DNA of 51,659 bases from JBDTDV01 sp039922875. GTDB lineage: Bacteria; Actinomycetota; Actinomycetes; Actinomycetales; Microbacteriaceae. The DNA lies in assembly GCA_039922875.1 (NCBI GenBank), contig JBDTDV010000020.1, positions 1 through 51,659 on the forward strand, given 5' to 3'. Below are positions 17,504 through 25,162 of the stretch, piece after piece. The position numbers and the translations under genes were made by a program. Each line of letters begins with the position of its first letter. Position 1 is the stretch's first letter. The notes beneath the pieces are model-generated. The model made no database searches and had not been told where the DNA came from. It saw only the letters and a list, made by a program, of their open reading frames with translations.

Positions 17504-19005
17504 CCACTCACCGCCTCAGCGGCCCTCCCCGCACTCCGCCGGCGGCAGAGCTGGTCAACAGCGGGTTCGCCCTGGAGATCGCGGATGCACCGTTCCTGCA
17601 CGCCGGACTCAACCTGGCAGATCTCGCCCATGTCATCGACCTGCACCGCCGGGGAATCATCCCGCAAGCCGCGTCGCGAGACCTACTCGCGCTGCTCCTC
17701 GAGGTGCATCAGATGGCTGCCGAGGACTTTCCGTACGATCCGGCCTACGGCGAGCCGTACAACTCACGCGAGCATTACTTTGTCGAGCGCTTGGGTGACA
17801 CGGCCGGGTGGCTGCACGCCGGCCGTCCCCGGCGCGAGGCGGCGCGGATTGCGTTGCGGCTGGGGGTTCGCCGCCAGCTTCTCGAGCTGCTGGATGCCGT
17901 GGCCTCGTTCGCCGGCGCGGCCGTGGCTTTGGCGCAGCGGCATATCGACACCCTGATGGCCGACCAAACCTATCTGCAGCAGGCGCAACCGTCGACGTTC
18001 GGTCACTATATCCTCTCGTTCGCCTACCCGGCGCTTCGCGATGGACAGCGGCTCCTGGATGAGTTCGGTTGGATCAACCGCAGCCCAGGCGGAGCGGGAT
18101 GCGTCAACGGCACCCGGCTCCTGGACGACCGGACGTTCATCGCAGAGGCACTGGGCTTCGACGATGTCATCGAACACACTCGGGATGCCATGTGGCAGGT
18201 CGACGGGCTGATTCACATCCTGGCCACGATAGCCAGCCTGGTGTCAACCGAGAGCAAACTCGCCGAGGACTTGGAGATCTGGTCGAGTACCGAGTTCGAC
18301 TTCGTCGACCTCGACGACGGCTACACCCGCTCGAGCATTCTGATGCCACAGAAGCGCAACCCGTATTCCCTCTCCATAGTGCGCGGCGCCTCGGGAATTC
18401 TGCTGGGTCGGTTGAGCGGGTTCCTGGCTGTAGCCAAGAGTCCGTCGGCACGCAGTGACAACCTGATTTTTGCCTATGGCGAGATCCCACGCGCCCTTGA
18501 TCTCTCGATCCGAGTCACCCGCCTGATCAGTGGCGTCACCGCCACGCTGCGAGTCAATGTGGAGCGGATGGCCGAAGACCTCAATACCGGCTATACCCAG
18601 GCCACGGATTTGTCCGAATTCATCACCCAGACCTGCATGGTCGACTATCGCACCGCATACGTTGTCGTCGGCAAGACGGTGCGCGAAGCCAGTCGTCGAG
18701 GCATCCCCGGTCGGAACATCACCGGAGCAATGCTCGACGAGGTGGCGCTGGCCGAAACCGGAGAAGATTGGGGCTTGACGGACAAAGATCTCAGTACGGC
18801 CCTCGACCCGGCAGCCATCGTGCAGTCCCGGACCGGGATGGGCGGTGCCGCCCCGGACGCGGTGCGGGCGATGATCGGCCAGTGCACGGATCTGACCATT
18901 TCGCTGCAGGATGCGGTTGCCGAACAGCGAAACCGGCTTGAACGGGCCGAGGACCTACTGCTTGCCAACGCGAAACGGATCGCCAATTCAAGGAGGAGCT
19001 TATGA
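17500..19005 (+). CDS. Argininosuccinate-lyase-like enzyme of the aspartase/fumarase superfamily (XcbD-like)
   Basis: A 501-residue protein with ATGA overlap to the PLP gene and GGAGGAGATC as ribosome site. The fumarase-superfamily signature SSILMPQKRNPYSLS lies near residue 280. Where argininosuccinate lyases have THLQRAQP, this reads TYLQQAQP, so the conserved His is Tyr; the GRSRNDQ-type region is also changed to GRPRREA. It is therefore unlikely to cleave argininosuccinate, and no other arginine gene is present. Xanthobacter XcbD1 is a comparable diverged family member in CoM synthesis. The step it performs here is inferred from the neighbours only. Confidence 0.78.
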   Translation: MTTHRLSGPPRTPPAAELVNSGFALEIADAPFLHAGLNLADLAHVIDLHRRGIIPQAASRDLLALLLEVHQMAAEDFPYDPAYGEPYNSREHYFVERLGDTAGWLHAGRPRREAARIALRLGVRRQLLELLDAVASFAGAAVALAQRHIDTLMADQTYLQQAQPSTFGHYILSFAYPALRDGQRLLDEFGWINRSPGGAGCVNGTRLLDDRTFIAEALGFDDVIEHTRDAMWQVDGLIHILATIASLVSTESKLAEDLEIWSSTEFDFVDLDDGYTRSSILMPQKRNPYSLSIVRGASGILLGRLSGFLAVAKSPSARSDNLIFAYGEIPRALDLSIRVTRLISGVTATLRVNVERMAEDLNTGYTQATDLSEFITQTCMVDYRTAYVVVGKTVREASRRGIPGRNITGAMLDEVALAETGEDWGLTDKDLSTALDPAAIVQSRTGMGGAAPDAVRAMIGQCTDLTISLQDAVAEQRNRLERAEDLLLANAKRIANSRRSL

Positions 19006-20423
19006 ACAGCCAGACCTACCCCCCAGTAGTGCTGCCGGAGGAGGTCGCCGTGGTCAACCTGGGGCTTCCACTTTTCGCGCAGTCCGTTCAGGACCAGGCG
19101 ATCCCGGTCCAGCACGTGGACTGGCGGATCCCGGCTAATGGCGACCTCGCGCTGGTAGCGGCGTTGGAGCAGGTATACGGCCCGATGTCGGAAGCGATCG
19201 ATACCGCGAACGCTGAAGTTTTGCGGCGCCTGGACGGTTCGGTTCCGATGCTTGTTCAGATCGGCTCAGCCCAGGACCTGGTGCCAGGCGTGTCGGGAAA
19301 GCTGATCATGCATTGCGGGCCGCGGATCGATTGGGCCGACGTCAGCGACCCGTTGCGCAGGTCCATGCAGGCGGCCGTGGTAGCGGAGGGGTGGGCGGTA
19401 GACGTCGACGCGGCCCGTGAGATCTTGGCGGACGGAACGGTTCGGTTGGAGCCGGCATACGAACACGACATGGTGGTTCCGATGGCCAGTGCGATCGGAC
19501 CATCCGCGCCGGTGTTCGCGATCAACAACGAACCCGGCGGTACCCGGGCGTACGCTCCGATCAATCAGGGCCCCGGGGAGACCCCCTGGTTCGGGCGGGA
19601 TACCCCCGCCGCGATCGCTCGCCTGGTGTTGTTGCGCGATGTGGTCGGCCCGATGCTGCGGCTGGCCCTGGATGCATCCGGCCCGATCGACATATTCGCT
19701 CTCGCCGCACAAGGAGTGCAGATGGGCGACGATGTCCACATGCGCACGCAGGCGTGCACCGCGTTGCTGATCAGACATCTGTTGCCGCAGATCAGCGCGC
19801 TCCCGGATGACGGACGGGTCCAGCTTGCCCAGTTCCTGTCTGGCAACCACCTGTTCTTCTTGAACCTCGCGATGGCAGCGGCGAAGGCGACGGCGTTGTG
19901 GGCGGACCAGGTGCCCGGATCGAGCATCGTGACGATGATGTGTCGAAACGGCACCAGCTATGGCGTCCGCCTGGCCGGCGGCTCGCAGGTCTTCACCAGC
20001 CCCGCGCCGCCGGTATCCAACGCAATGTACTATCCGGACTACGGGCCGGAAACGGCAGCGAAGGACATCGGCGACAGCGCCATTCTCGAACTTGTCGGAC
20101 TCGGCGGGGCTGCGGCAGCCGGATCGCCGGCCGTCGCCGGCTTCCTGGGCGGCAAGATGGCCGACGCGCTCGCGGTCACCGAGGAGATGGCAACCATCTG
20201 CGAAGGCCGTAGCAGCCGCTTCACCCTGCCCACCTGGAATTATTCCGGAACCCCCCTGGGCGTCGATGCGCGCCGGGTCGTGGAGTTCAACACCACCCCG
20301 AAGGTCACCACCGGGATCCTGCACATCAGCTCCGGCGTCGGACAGATCGGTGCGGGCGTGGCGACGGCCCCGGTGGAGTGCTTCCAGAACGCGCTCCGTG
20401 ACCTCGTGGAGCGGTTGAGCTGA
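19002..20423 (+). CDS. DUF1116 protein, AllG-like subunit of oxamate carbamoyltransferase
   Basis: A 473-residue DUF1116 protein (YlbE/YahG group). E. coli AllG (YlbE) is one of three subunits of oxamate carbamoyltransferase, which moves a carbamoyl group between oxamate and phosphate. Family features: LIMHCGPRIDWADVSDP near residue 105, AINNEPGGTRAYAPINQG near 175, GVQMGDDVHMRTQA near 245, and GNHLFFLNLAMAAAKA near 288. AGGAGGAG precedes the ATG, which overlaps the previous stop. Its place in the CoM-type run is unusual, since allG normally sits with fdrA. The substrate need not be oxamate. Confidence 0.85.
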   Translation: MNSQTYPPVVLPEEVAVVNLGLPLFAQSVQDQAIPVQHVDWRIPANGDLALVAALEQVYGPMSEAIDTANAEVLRRLDGSVPMLVQIGSAQDLVPGVSGKLIMHCGPRIDWADVSDPLRRSMQAAVVAEGWAVDVDAAREILADGTVRLEPAYEHDMVVPMASAIGPSAPVFAINNEPGGTRAYAPINQGPGETPWFGRDTPAAIARLVLLRDVVGPMLRLALDASGPIDIFALAAQGVQMGDDVHMRTQACTALLIRHLLPQISALPDDGRVQLAQFLSGNHLFFLNLAMAAAKATALWADQVPGSSIVTMMCRNGTSYGVRLAGGSQVFTSPAPPVSNAMYYPDYGPETAAKDIGDSAILELVGLGGAAAAGSPAVAGFLGGKMADALAVTEEMATICEGRSSRFTLPTWNYSGTPLGVDARRVVEFNTTPKVTTGILHISSGVGQIGAGVATAPVECFQNALRDLVERLS

Positions 20424-20426
20424 GCC

Positions 20427-20849
20427 ATGGGTGCTGAGCCTGCCACGCGAACCGTAACCTCCCGATGGGAAGGCGCAATGGCTGCAGTGGTTACCGCTGG
20501 CTCGTTTGAGATCGCGGTCGACGAGCCGAAATCCGCCGGGGGAGCCGACACCGGGCCGCAGCCGACCGACATTTTCCTCGCCTCGATAGCAAGTTGTTTC
20601 ACTCTTGCGATGGCCTACGCCGCCCGGAAGAGCCGGATCGACTTGCCGGGCCTCAGCGTTGAAACCATTGGCACGTATCGAGGTCAGGCCTTCTCCCAGA
20701 TCGATGTCCTGGTGCACTCAGACGCACCGGCTGATGTGGTGGCGAAGCTGATCCCGGTCGCCGAGCGCGTTTGCTACGTCACAAACACCTTGCGAGGGGA
20801 GCTCACGCTGCGGATCGCGCCGGCAGCCGACAAACCGGACCGGCCGTGA
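20427..20849 (+). CDS. OsmC-family protein
   Basis: A 140-residue OsmC/Ohr-fold protein. Both family cysteines are present, one in ASIASCFTLAM (about residue 54) and one in VAERVCYVTNTL (about 115), so the thiol-peroxidase/hydrolase site looks intact. Characterised members reduce organic hydroperoxides using low-molecular-weight thiols or lipoyl proteins. It starts 4 bp after the allG-like gene and overlaps the start of the allH-like gene (GTGA). Sitting inside a thiol-biosynthesis-like operon, it may act on a CoM-linked substrate or protect the thiol; that is inference. Confidence 0.85.
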   Translation: MGAEPATRTVTSRWEGAMAAVVTAGSFEIAVDEPKSAGGADTGPQPTDIFLASIASCFTLAMAYAARKSRIDLPGLSVETIGTYRGQAFSQIDVLVHSDAPADVVAKLIPVAERVCYVTNTLRGELTLRIAPAADKPDRP

Positions 20850-21667
20850 ACGCTGCCGCGTCGACGGTCCTCCCGGCTGCCGGGACCCGATCCGTCCGGG
20901 CGCTCATCGGCGGTGAGCCCGGCTCAGGGCGACTTCTCGGTCTCTTTCGGACCGCGGCGTATCTGCAGATCCGAGGCGATGAGGTTGTTGCGGTGCTGAC
21001 CCGGGACGCGGTCCGGCTGCCGTGCGGTCTGGTTCTCGCCCAGAACAGCCGGGACGGTCCACTCGACCAGCTGGTCGGCCCGATTCTCGTCGGCGATGGC
21101 CAGGTGTCCATCGGCAGCCTGACCGTCCGGCTGGTGCGGACCCGCGAGGCCATGGTGGCCACCGGACTATCGCCGCGTCGTGAGAGTGTGGCTGCCCTTT
21201 GGGCCCGGCTTGAAACATACTCGTTCAGCGAGCACGATCCGCAGATTGTTCACGCGCTGGGCGACTACGAGGACTCGGCGGCCGTTGCGCAGCCGATCGT
21301 CGATGCGCTGGTGGGGGCCGGAAGCGGCCTTACCCCTTCCGGGGATGACATCTTGGCCGGCTTCCTCGTGGCGGCCCGGGCCGTTGGGCTTCCGTGTCCG
21401 GCCTTGGCTGATACGGCGCTCCTGCGAGCCACCCGCAACACCACAACCCTCTCCGCCGCGTTGCTCCGGTACGCCGGTCGTGGCGAGACCATTCCTCAGA
21501 TAGCGCGGCTGCTGCATTCGCTCAGCTCCGCGAGTGAGCCGTCGGAGGCCGCGCTCGAGGCTCTGACCCGGGTACTGGCAATCGGTCACACCTCGGGCAC
21601 CGCTATGGCGACCGGCGTGCTCGCCGCCTGTCGCAGCCGCCTCAGTCGGGATCCTTCAGTGCCTTGA
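20846..21667 (+). CDS. DUF2877 protein, AllH-like subunit of oxamate carbamoyltransferase
   Basis: A 273-residue DUF2877 (YlbF) protein. E. coli AllH is the third subunit of oxamate carbamoyltransferase. The diagnostic GAGSGLTPSGDDILAGFL lies near residue 160, and the C-terminal IGHTSGTAMATGVLA near 245. It begins with a GTG that overlaps the OsmC stop. The 3' end overlaps the convergent GNAT gene by 12 bp. Together with the DUF1116 gene upstream and FdrA at 25.2 kb, all three subunits are present, although split over two transcripts. Confidence 0.85.
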   Translation: MNAAASTVLPAAGTRSVRALIGGEPGSGRLLGLFRTAAYLQIRGDEVVAVLTRDAVRLPCGLVLAQNSRDGPLDQLVGPILVGDGQVSIGSLTVRLVRTREAMVATGLSPRRESVAALWARLETYSFSEHDPQIVHALGDYEDSAAVAQPIVDALVGAGSGLTPSGDDILAGFLVAARAVGLPCPALADTALLRATRNTTTLSAALLRYAGRGETIPQIARLLHSLSSASEPSEAALEALTRVLAIGHTSGTAMATGVLAACRSRLSRDPSVP

Positions 21668-22171
21668 CAGCTCGATCAGCATCCGCTGATGCGGCTGGCC
21701 GATGTACGACTCGACGTCACCGACCGGGCTCCAGCCCAGGTGGATGAAGAAAGCCACGTTGGCCACTTGCACATGCGCCAGCATCCGACTGCCACCGCGC
21801 CCGCCGGCCGTGGCGACGGCGTAACGCACCAGCGGTGCGCCTAACCCGTGCGCACGGAAGTCGCTGAGTACCGCGAGCCGATCGCCCTGCCAGAGACCCG
21901 CTGCCGGATCCAGGGGAAACAGTCGAACCGCCCCGGCCGGCACCGAGTCCGCGTAGCCCACGACATGGATCGTGTCCGCTTGGGTATCTCTGGCATCATG
22001 GTCCGAATCCGTGAAGAGCTTTTGTTCTTCAACGAACACCCGGTGGCGAACGGCGTAATGCTGTTCGAAGTCCTCCGCCGTCGTGGCGGATCGGCACACC
22101 ACCCCGGCCACCCCGGCCACCTGGACGTCATCCTCGGTCTTGCTGGCGTCCATGGCCGCCGCCGCACTCAC
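21656..22171 (-). CDS. GNAT-family protein, MSMEG_0567/sll0786 type (Nit1C component)
   Basis: A 171-residue GNAT-fold protein. Family features: YAVRHRVFVEEQKLF, then DTIHVVGYADSVPAGAVRLF, and a C-terminal LAHVQVANVAFFIHLGW. The opening RHRVFVxEQ pattern is characteristic of the nitrogen-starvation N-acetyltransferase in Nit1C clusters. In mycobacteria this family can be fused to the AIR-synthase-like domain; here the two are separate genes 7 kb apart. GTG 22171 overlaps the radical SAM stop (GTGA); ATG 22153 is an alternative. Its acceptor substrate is unknown. Confidence 0.8.
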   Translation of the reverse strand: MSAAAAMDASKTEDDVQVAGVAGVVCRSATTAEDFEQHYAVRHRVFVEEQKLFTDSDHDARDTQADTIHVVGYADSVPAGAVRLFPLDPAAGLWQGDRLAVLSDFRAHGLGAPLVRYAVATAGGRGGSRMLAHVQVANVAFFIHLGWSPVGDVESYIGQPHQRMLIELSRH

Positions 22172-23352
22172 GCAATCAGACTGTCGGCGACCTGCGGCAT
22201 GCCCAACGACACGGTGTCTCGCATCGGGCCGAGTCCCGAGCAGGCCTGGCAACGGGCACAGCCAGCCTTTGCGGCGCCGCTGAGCATCCCCTTCTTCGCC
22301 ATGTAAACCGCGACCTTGTTGTAGATGTGCCGCGTGTACGCGATGTCGGGTGGGGTGGCGTCTTCCAGCTTGCTTCCGGCGACGGGCCGCAACGGCACCA
22401 CGAACGGGTAGACTCCGGCATCGATCGCCCGACGGCAGCCTTCCAGCGTGAGCTCGGGGTCTTCTCCCATCCCCAAGATCACGTAGGTCGAGACCTGACC
22501 GGGCCCGAACGCCGCCACCGCGCGCTCCCACGCGGCGAAGTACCCGTCGATGCCCGTGCGAGCTTTGCCAGGAGCGATCCGAGCAAGAACAGCCGGGTCG
22601 AAGGTCTCGATGTGGATCCCGACCGAATCGATTCCCATATCGGCGACCTGGTTGATCACGTCGAGATTGCGCGGCGGCTCGAACTGCACTGCCACCGGCA
22701 ACCCGGAGGCGTCCTTGACTGCTTGACCGCATCGGGCCACATACAGCGCTCCCCGATCGGGCGCGCGTGAACTACCCGTGGTCAAGGTCGCATCGACCGC
22801 GCCGTCGAGTTCCTTGGCAGCGCAGGCGACCTCGGCGAGTTGTTCCGGGGTCTTTTTCACGATGGTGTTGCCGGCCGCCAGCGACACGCCAATCCCACAG
22901 AACTTGCACTGGTCGGCGTTTCCCCAGTAGTTGCAGGTCTGGATCACGGTGCTCGCGAAGGAATCCAGGTGCATCAGTCCGATTTTCCAGTACGGCGTGC
23001 CGTCCGCGGTGGTCATGTCGTAATAGCGGGGGCGCTGCTGCGCCGACGCGTCAGCGAGGCGTTGCTTCCCGCGGTAGATCCCATAGCCTTCGTCTTCGGC
23101 TTTGAGGACGTACGGGGAACTCGCGGCGACGGCGTTGTCGACCGGAACGGTTACCGGACGGCCACCGACCCAGATCATTCCGGAGTCGGTCGGCCCCGCT
23201 CCACCGTGGCGACTCTCGAGCTTGCGACGCTCAAGCTGCGCTTCAAATCGCAGGCCCCTGGCCTGAAGTTCCACGATCAAGTCGGGCAGTGCAGGCACCT
23301 CGCCCTCGCTTCGATCCGTTACAGACAACGGTGTCTCAGAATTGATGCTCAT
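22168..23352 (-). CDS. Radical SAM protein, MSMEG_0568 family (Nit1C component)
   Basis: A 394-residue radical SAM protein. The cluster-binding motif is non-canonical, C-X8-C-X2-C (Cys 140, 149, 152: TCNYWGNADQCKFCG). The barrel includes FEPPRNLDVINQVADMGIDSVGIHIETFD. A second cysteine group, AGCARCQACSG, lies near residue 373 and could bind another cluster. These features match the MSMEG_0568 family of Nit1C clusters, whose reaction is not established. TAGGAG precedes the ATG at 23352. It is translationally coupled to the GNAT gene, so the two probably work together. Confidence 0.87.
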   Translation of the reverse strand: MSINSETPLSVTDRSEGEVPALPDLIVELQARGLRFEAQLERRKLESRHGGAGPTDSGMIWVGGRPVTVPVDNAVAASSPYVLKAEDEGYGIYRGKQRLADASAQQRPRYYDMTTADGTPYWKIGLMHLDSFASTVIQTCNYWGNADQCKFCGIGVSLAAGNTIVKKTPEQLAEVACAAKELDGAVDATLTTGSSRAPDRGALYVARCGQAVKDASGLPVAVQFEPPRNLDVINQVADMGIDSVGIHIETFDPAVLARIAPGKARTGIDGYFAAWERAVAAFGPGQVSTYVILGMGEDPELTLEGCRRAIDAGVYPFVVPLRPVAGSKLEDATPPDIAYTRHIYNKVAVYMAKKGMLSGAAKAGCARCQACSGLGPMRDTVSLGMPQVADSLIA

Positions 23353-23420
23353 CAATGCTCCTATACGGCCGCACTTCGGGGTGGCCGTTTCGGCCAGTCA
23401 ACCCGAGACGGCTGCAACTG

Positions 23421-24110
23421 TCAAGGATGCGATGGCGGTTCGACTTTCGCCGATAATCCGCCGCGCAGCCGTTCCGCGGCCGCGAGCCATTCGGTGCGAT
23501 CCGTGTACGTCTCCGACACGGCACGGACGCCATTGGCCGGGCTGCCGGGGAAGAGATCCAGGCTGTAAACCGGTTGATCTGCCGATTCGTCCGCCTCCGC
23601 GCTGGTGATCAGAGTGGCGCCGGTCGGCAGGTGCAGCTCCTGGCGTCGAATGATTCCAGCCATCATCAACGCGGGGGAGGCCTCGTCGACCAGCCAGGAC
23701 TGGCCGTCGGCTCGAGCCCGCTCGATTCGCTCACGGAGCTTGGCCGCCGCATGCTCCGAGGTGAGCTCTCGGCAGCGAAGGGCTGCCGCGGCCTCCGCGA
23801 CGACCTGCAGCGGAAGTCCGGTGGTATCGATGTTCGCAGCCGCTGCGATCTGCGGCAGGCGAACCACGATCTCGTCGAGCCGTTCCACGACCTCTGGGAT
23901 CGTGCCAGAGCTGCGCATTTCCACGGCCACGAGACCGACCAGAGAAGTGGCTCGCTCGAACGCCTCGGTGTCGGCCATCGCGAGTGGATAGATGCGGCTT
24001 TCGGCTGCCGCGAACCTGGCTTCTGCAGAGGCCGTCTCTGAGGAATCACCGATTGGCGTCAACGCTGCCTCCAACTGTTTCCGACTGTTGTGAGTGGATG
24101 ATTCATTCAC
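23421..24110 (-). CDS. Hypothetical protein in the Nit1C/CoM-type cluster
   Basis: A 229-residue Ala/Glu-rich, mostly helical soluble protein that I do not recognise. No signal peptide, membrane segment, cysteine pair or ATP motif is seen. Two notable stretches are VVERLDEIVVRLPQIAAAANIDTTG (helical) and LRERIERARADGQSW near the middle; the C-terminus is LAAAERLRGGLSAKVEPPSHP-like and polar. It lies 68 bp upstream of the radical SAM gene on the same strand and is probably its operon leader. The GTG at 24110 has no clear ribosome site and may be leaderless; a later ATG at residue 45 is possible. Confidence 0.6.
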   Translation of the reverse strand: MNESSTHNSRKQLEAALTPIGDSSETASAEARFAAAESRIYPLAMADTEAFERATSLVGLVAVEMRSSGTIPEVVERLDEIVVRLPQIAAAANIDTTGLPLQVVAEAAAALRCRELTSEHAAAKLRERIERARADGQSWLVDEASPALMMAGIIRRQELHLPTGATLITSAEADESADQPVYSLDLFPGSPANGVRAVSETYTDRTEWLAAAERLRGGLSAKVEPPSHP

Positions 24111-24187
24111 TATTGTGGATATGTAAGTCTTATCTTAAACCTTCGTGGCCGGCAGCGGCCGTCCATTGGCTATTGAGCGGAGGACCC

Positions 24188-25162
24188 GTGAACAAGTACG
24201 CGGTCATGGCTTTGGGGGGCAACGCTCTGACCGCCGAAGGTCAGCACGGAACCTATCAGGAACAATACGACAACGCTGCCGCGATGGCGCTGTCGATTCG
24301 CGAGCTGCTGGACGAAGGCTGGCGCCTGGTCATCGTTCACGGCAATGGCCCGCAGGTGGGAAACCTCGCCATCCAGCAGGAGAAGGGCCGCGACGAGGTC
24401 CCAGAAATGCCGCTGTTCGCGCTTGATGCCATGACGCAGGGCCAGTTGGGTTCACTGCTTGCCATTGCCCTGTACCGAGCCTGCGACGGACGATATCCGA
24501 TCGTTGCCACCCTGAGTCATGTCATCGTCGACCTGAACGATCCCGCTTTTGACCGACCCACCAAACCGATCGGTCCGTTCTTCTCCGCGGAGAAGGCGCA
24601 CAGTCTGGCAACCGAACGGGGCTGGACGGTCGCGGAGGACGCCGGTCGCGGCTACCGCCGGGTCGTGCCCTCCCCTCTCCCACACGGGTTTGTGGAGATC
24701 GAAGCCATCCGCCTGCTACTCAACTCCGGAATGATCGTCGTGGCCGGCGGTGGCGGGGGGATCCCGGTAGGGCGCCACGATGGCTTTTGGTCTGGGGTAG
24801 ACGCGGTCATCGACAAGGATTACGCCGCCGCAGAGCTCGCTCACCAACTCGACGTCGACGCGCTGATCCTGGTTACCGGCGTCGACGCAGTGAAACTCGA
24901 CTTCGGCAAACCAACCGAGCGACGGCTGGGCGTGGTCGATGTCGCGTCGGCGGAACGTCACCTCGAAGCCGGCGAGTTTCCGGAGGGCAGCATGGGTCCG
25001 AAGGTGCGCGCGGCCACCCGATTCATTCGTGACGGTGGCAAGATGGCCGTCATCACCACACCGGCGATGGCGGCGGCGACCCTTCGCGACGCCGGCAAGG
25101 GTGCGCCGAACCTTGGCACCCGGATCGTCCCGTCCTCAACGAGTCAGGAAGCGCACGAATGA
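24188..25162 (+). CDS. Carbamate kinase (AllK/ArcC-like)
   Basis: A 324-residue amino-acid-kinase-fold protein. It converts carbamoyl phosphate and ADP into ATP, CO2 and ammonia. Seen motifs: MALGGNALTAEG at the N-terminus, VIVHGNGPQVGNLAIQQ near 48, VAGGGGGIPVGR near 185, VIDKDYAAAELAHQLDVD near 205, and GSMGPKVRAATRFI near 267. Length is normal (about 310). GTG 24188 follows GGAGGA closely. ATGA overlap couples it to fdrA, the arrangement expected for carbamoyl-group catabolism. No arginine deiminase genes are present, so the carbamoyl phosphate probably comes from the AllFGH-like enzyme. Confidence 0.92.
   Translation: MNKYAVMALGGNALTAEGQHGTYQEQYDNAAAMALSIRELLDEGWRLVIVHGNGPQVGNLAIQQEKGRDEVPEMPLFALDAMTQGQLGSLLAIALYRACDGRYPIVATLSHVIVDLNDPAFDRPTKPIGPFFSAEKAHSLATERGWTVAEDAGRGYRRVVPSPLPHGFVEIEAIRLLLNSGMIVVAGGGGGIPVGRHDGFWSGVDAVIDKDYAAAELAHQLDVDALILVTGVDAVKLDFGKPTERRLGVVDVASAERHLEAGEFPEGSMGPKVRAATRFIRDGGKMAVITTPAMAAATLRDAGKGAPNLGTRIVPSSTSQEAHE

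Noticed and set aside
17500..19005. True argininosuccinate lyase (ArgH)
   Set aside because: The catalytic-region His is replaced by Tyr, the GRSRNDQ-type region is altered, and no other arginine biosynthesis gene is present.
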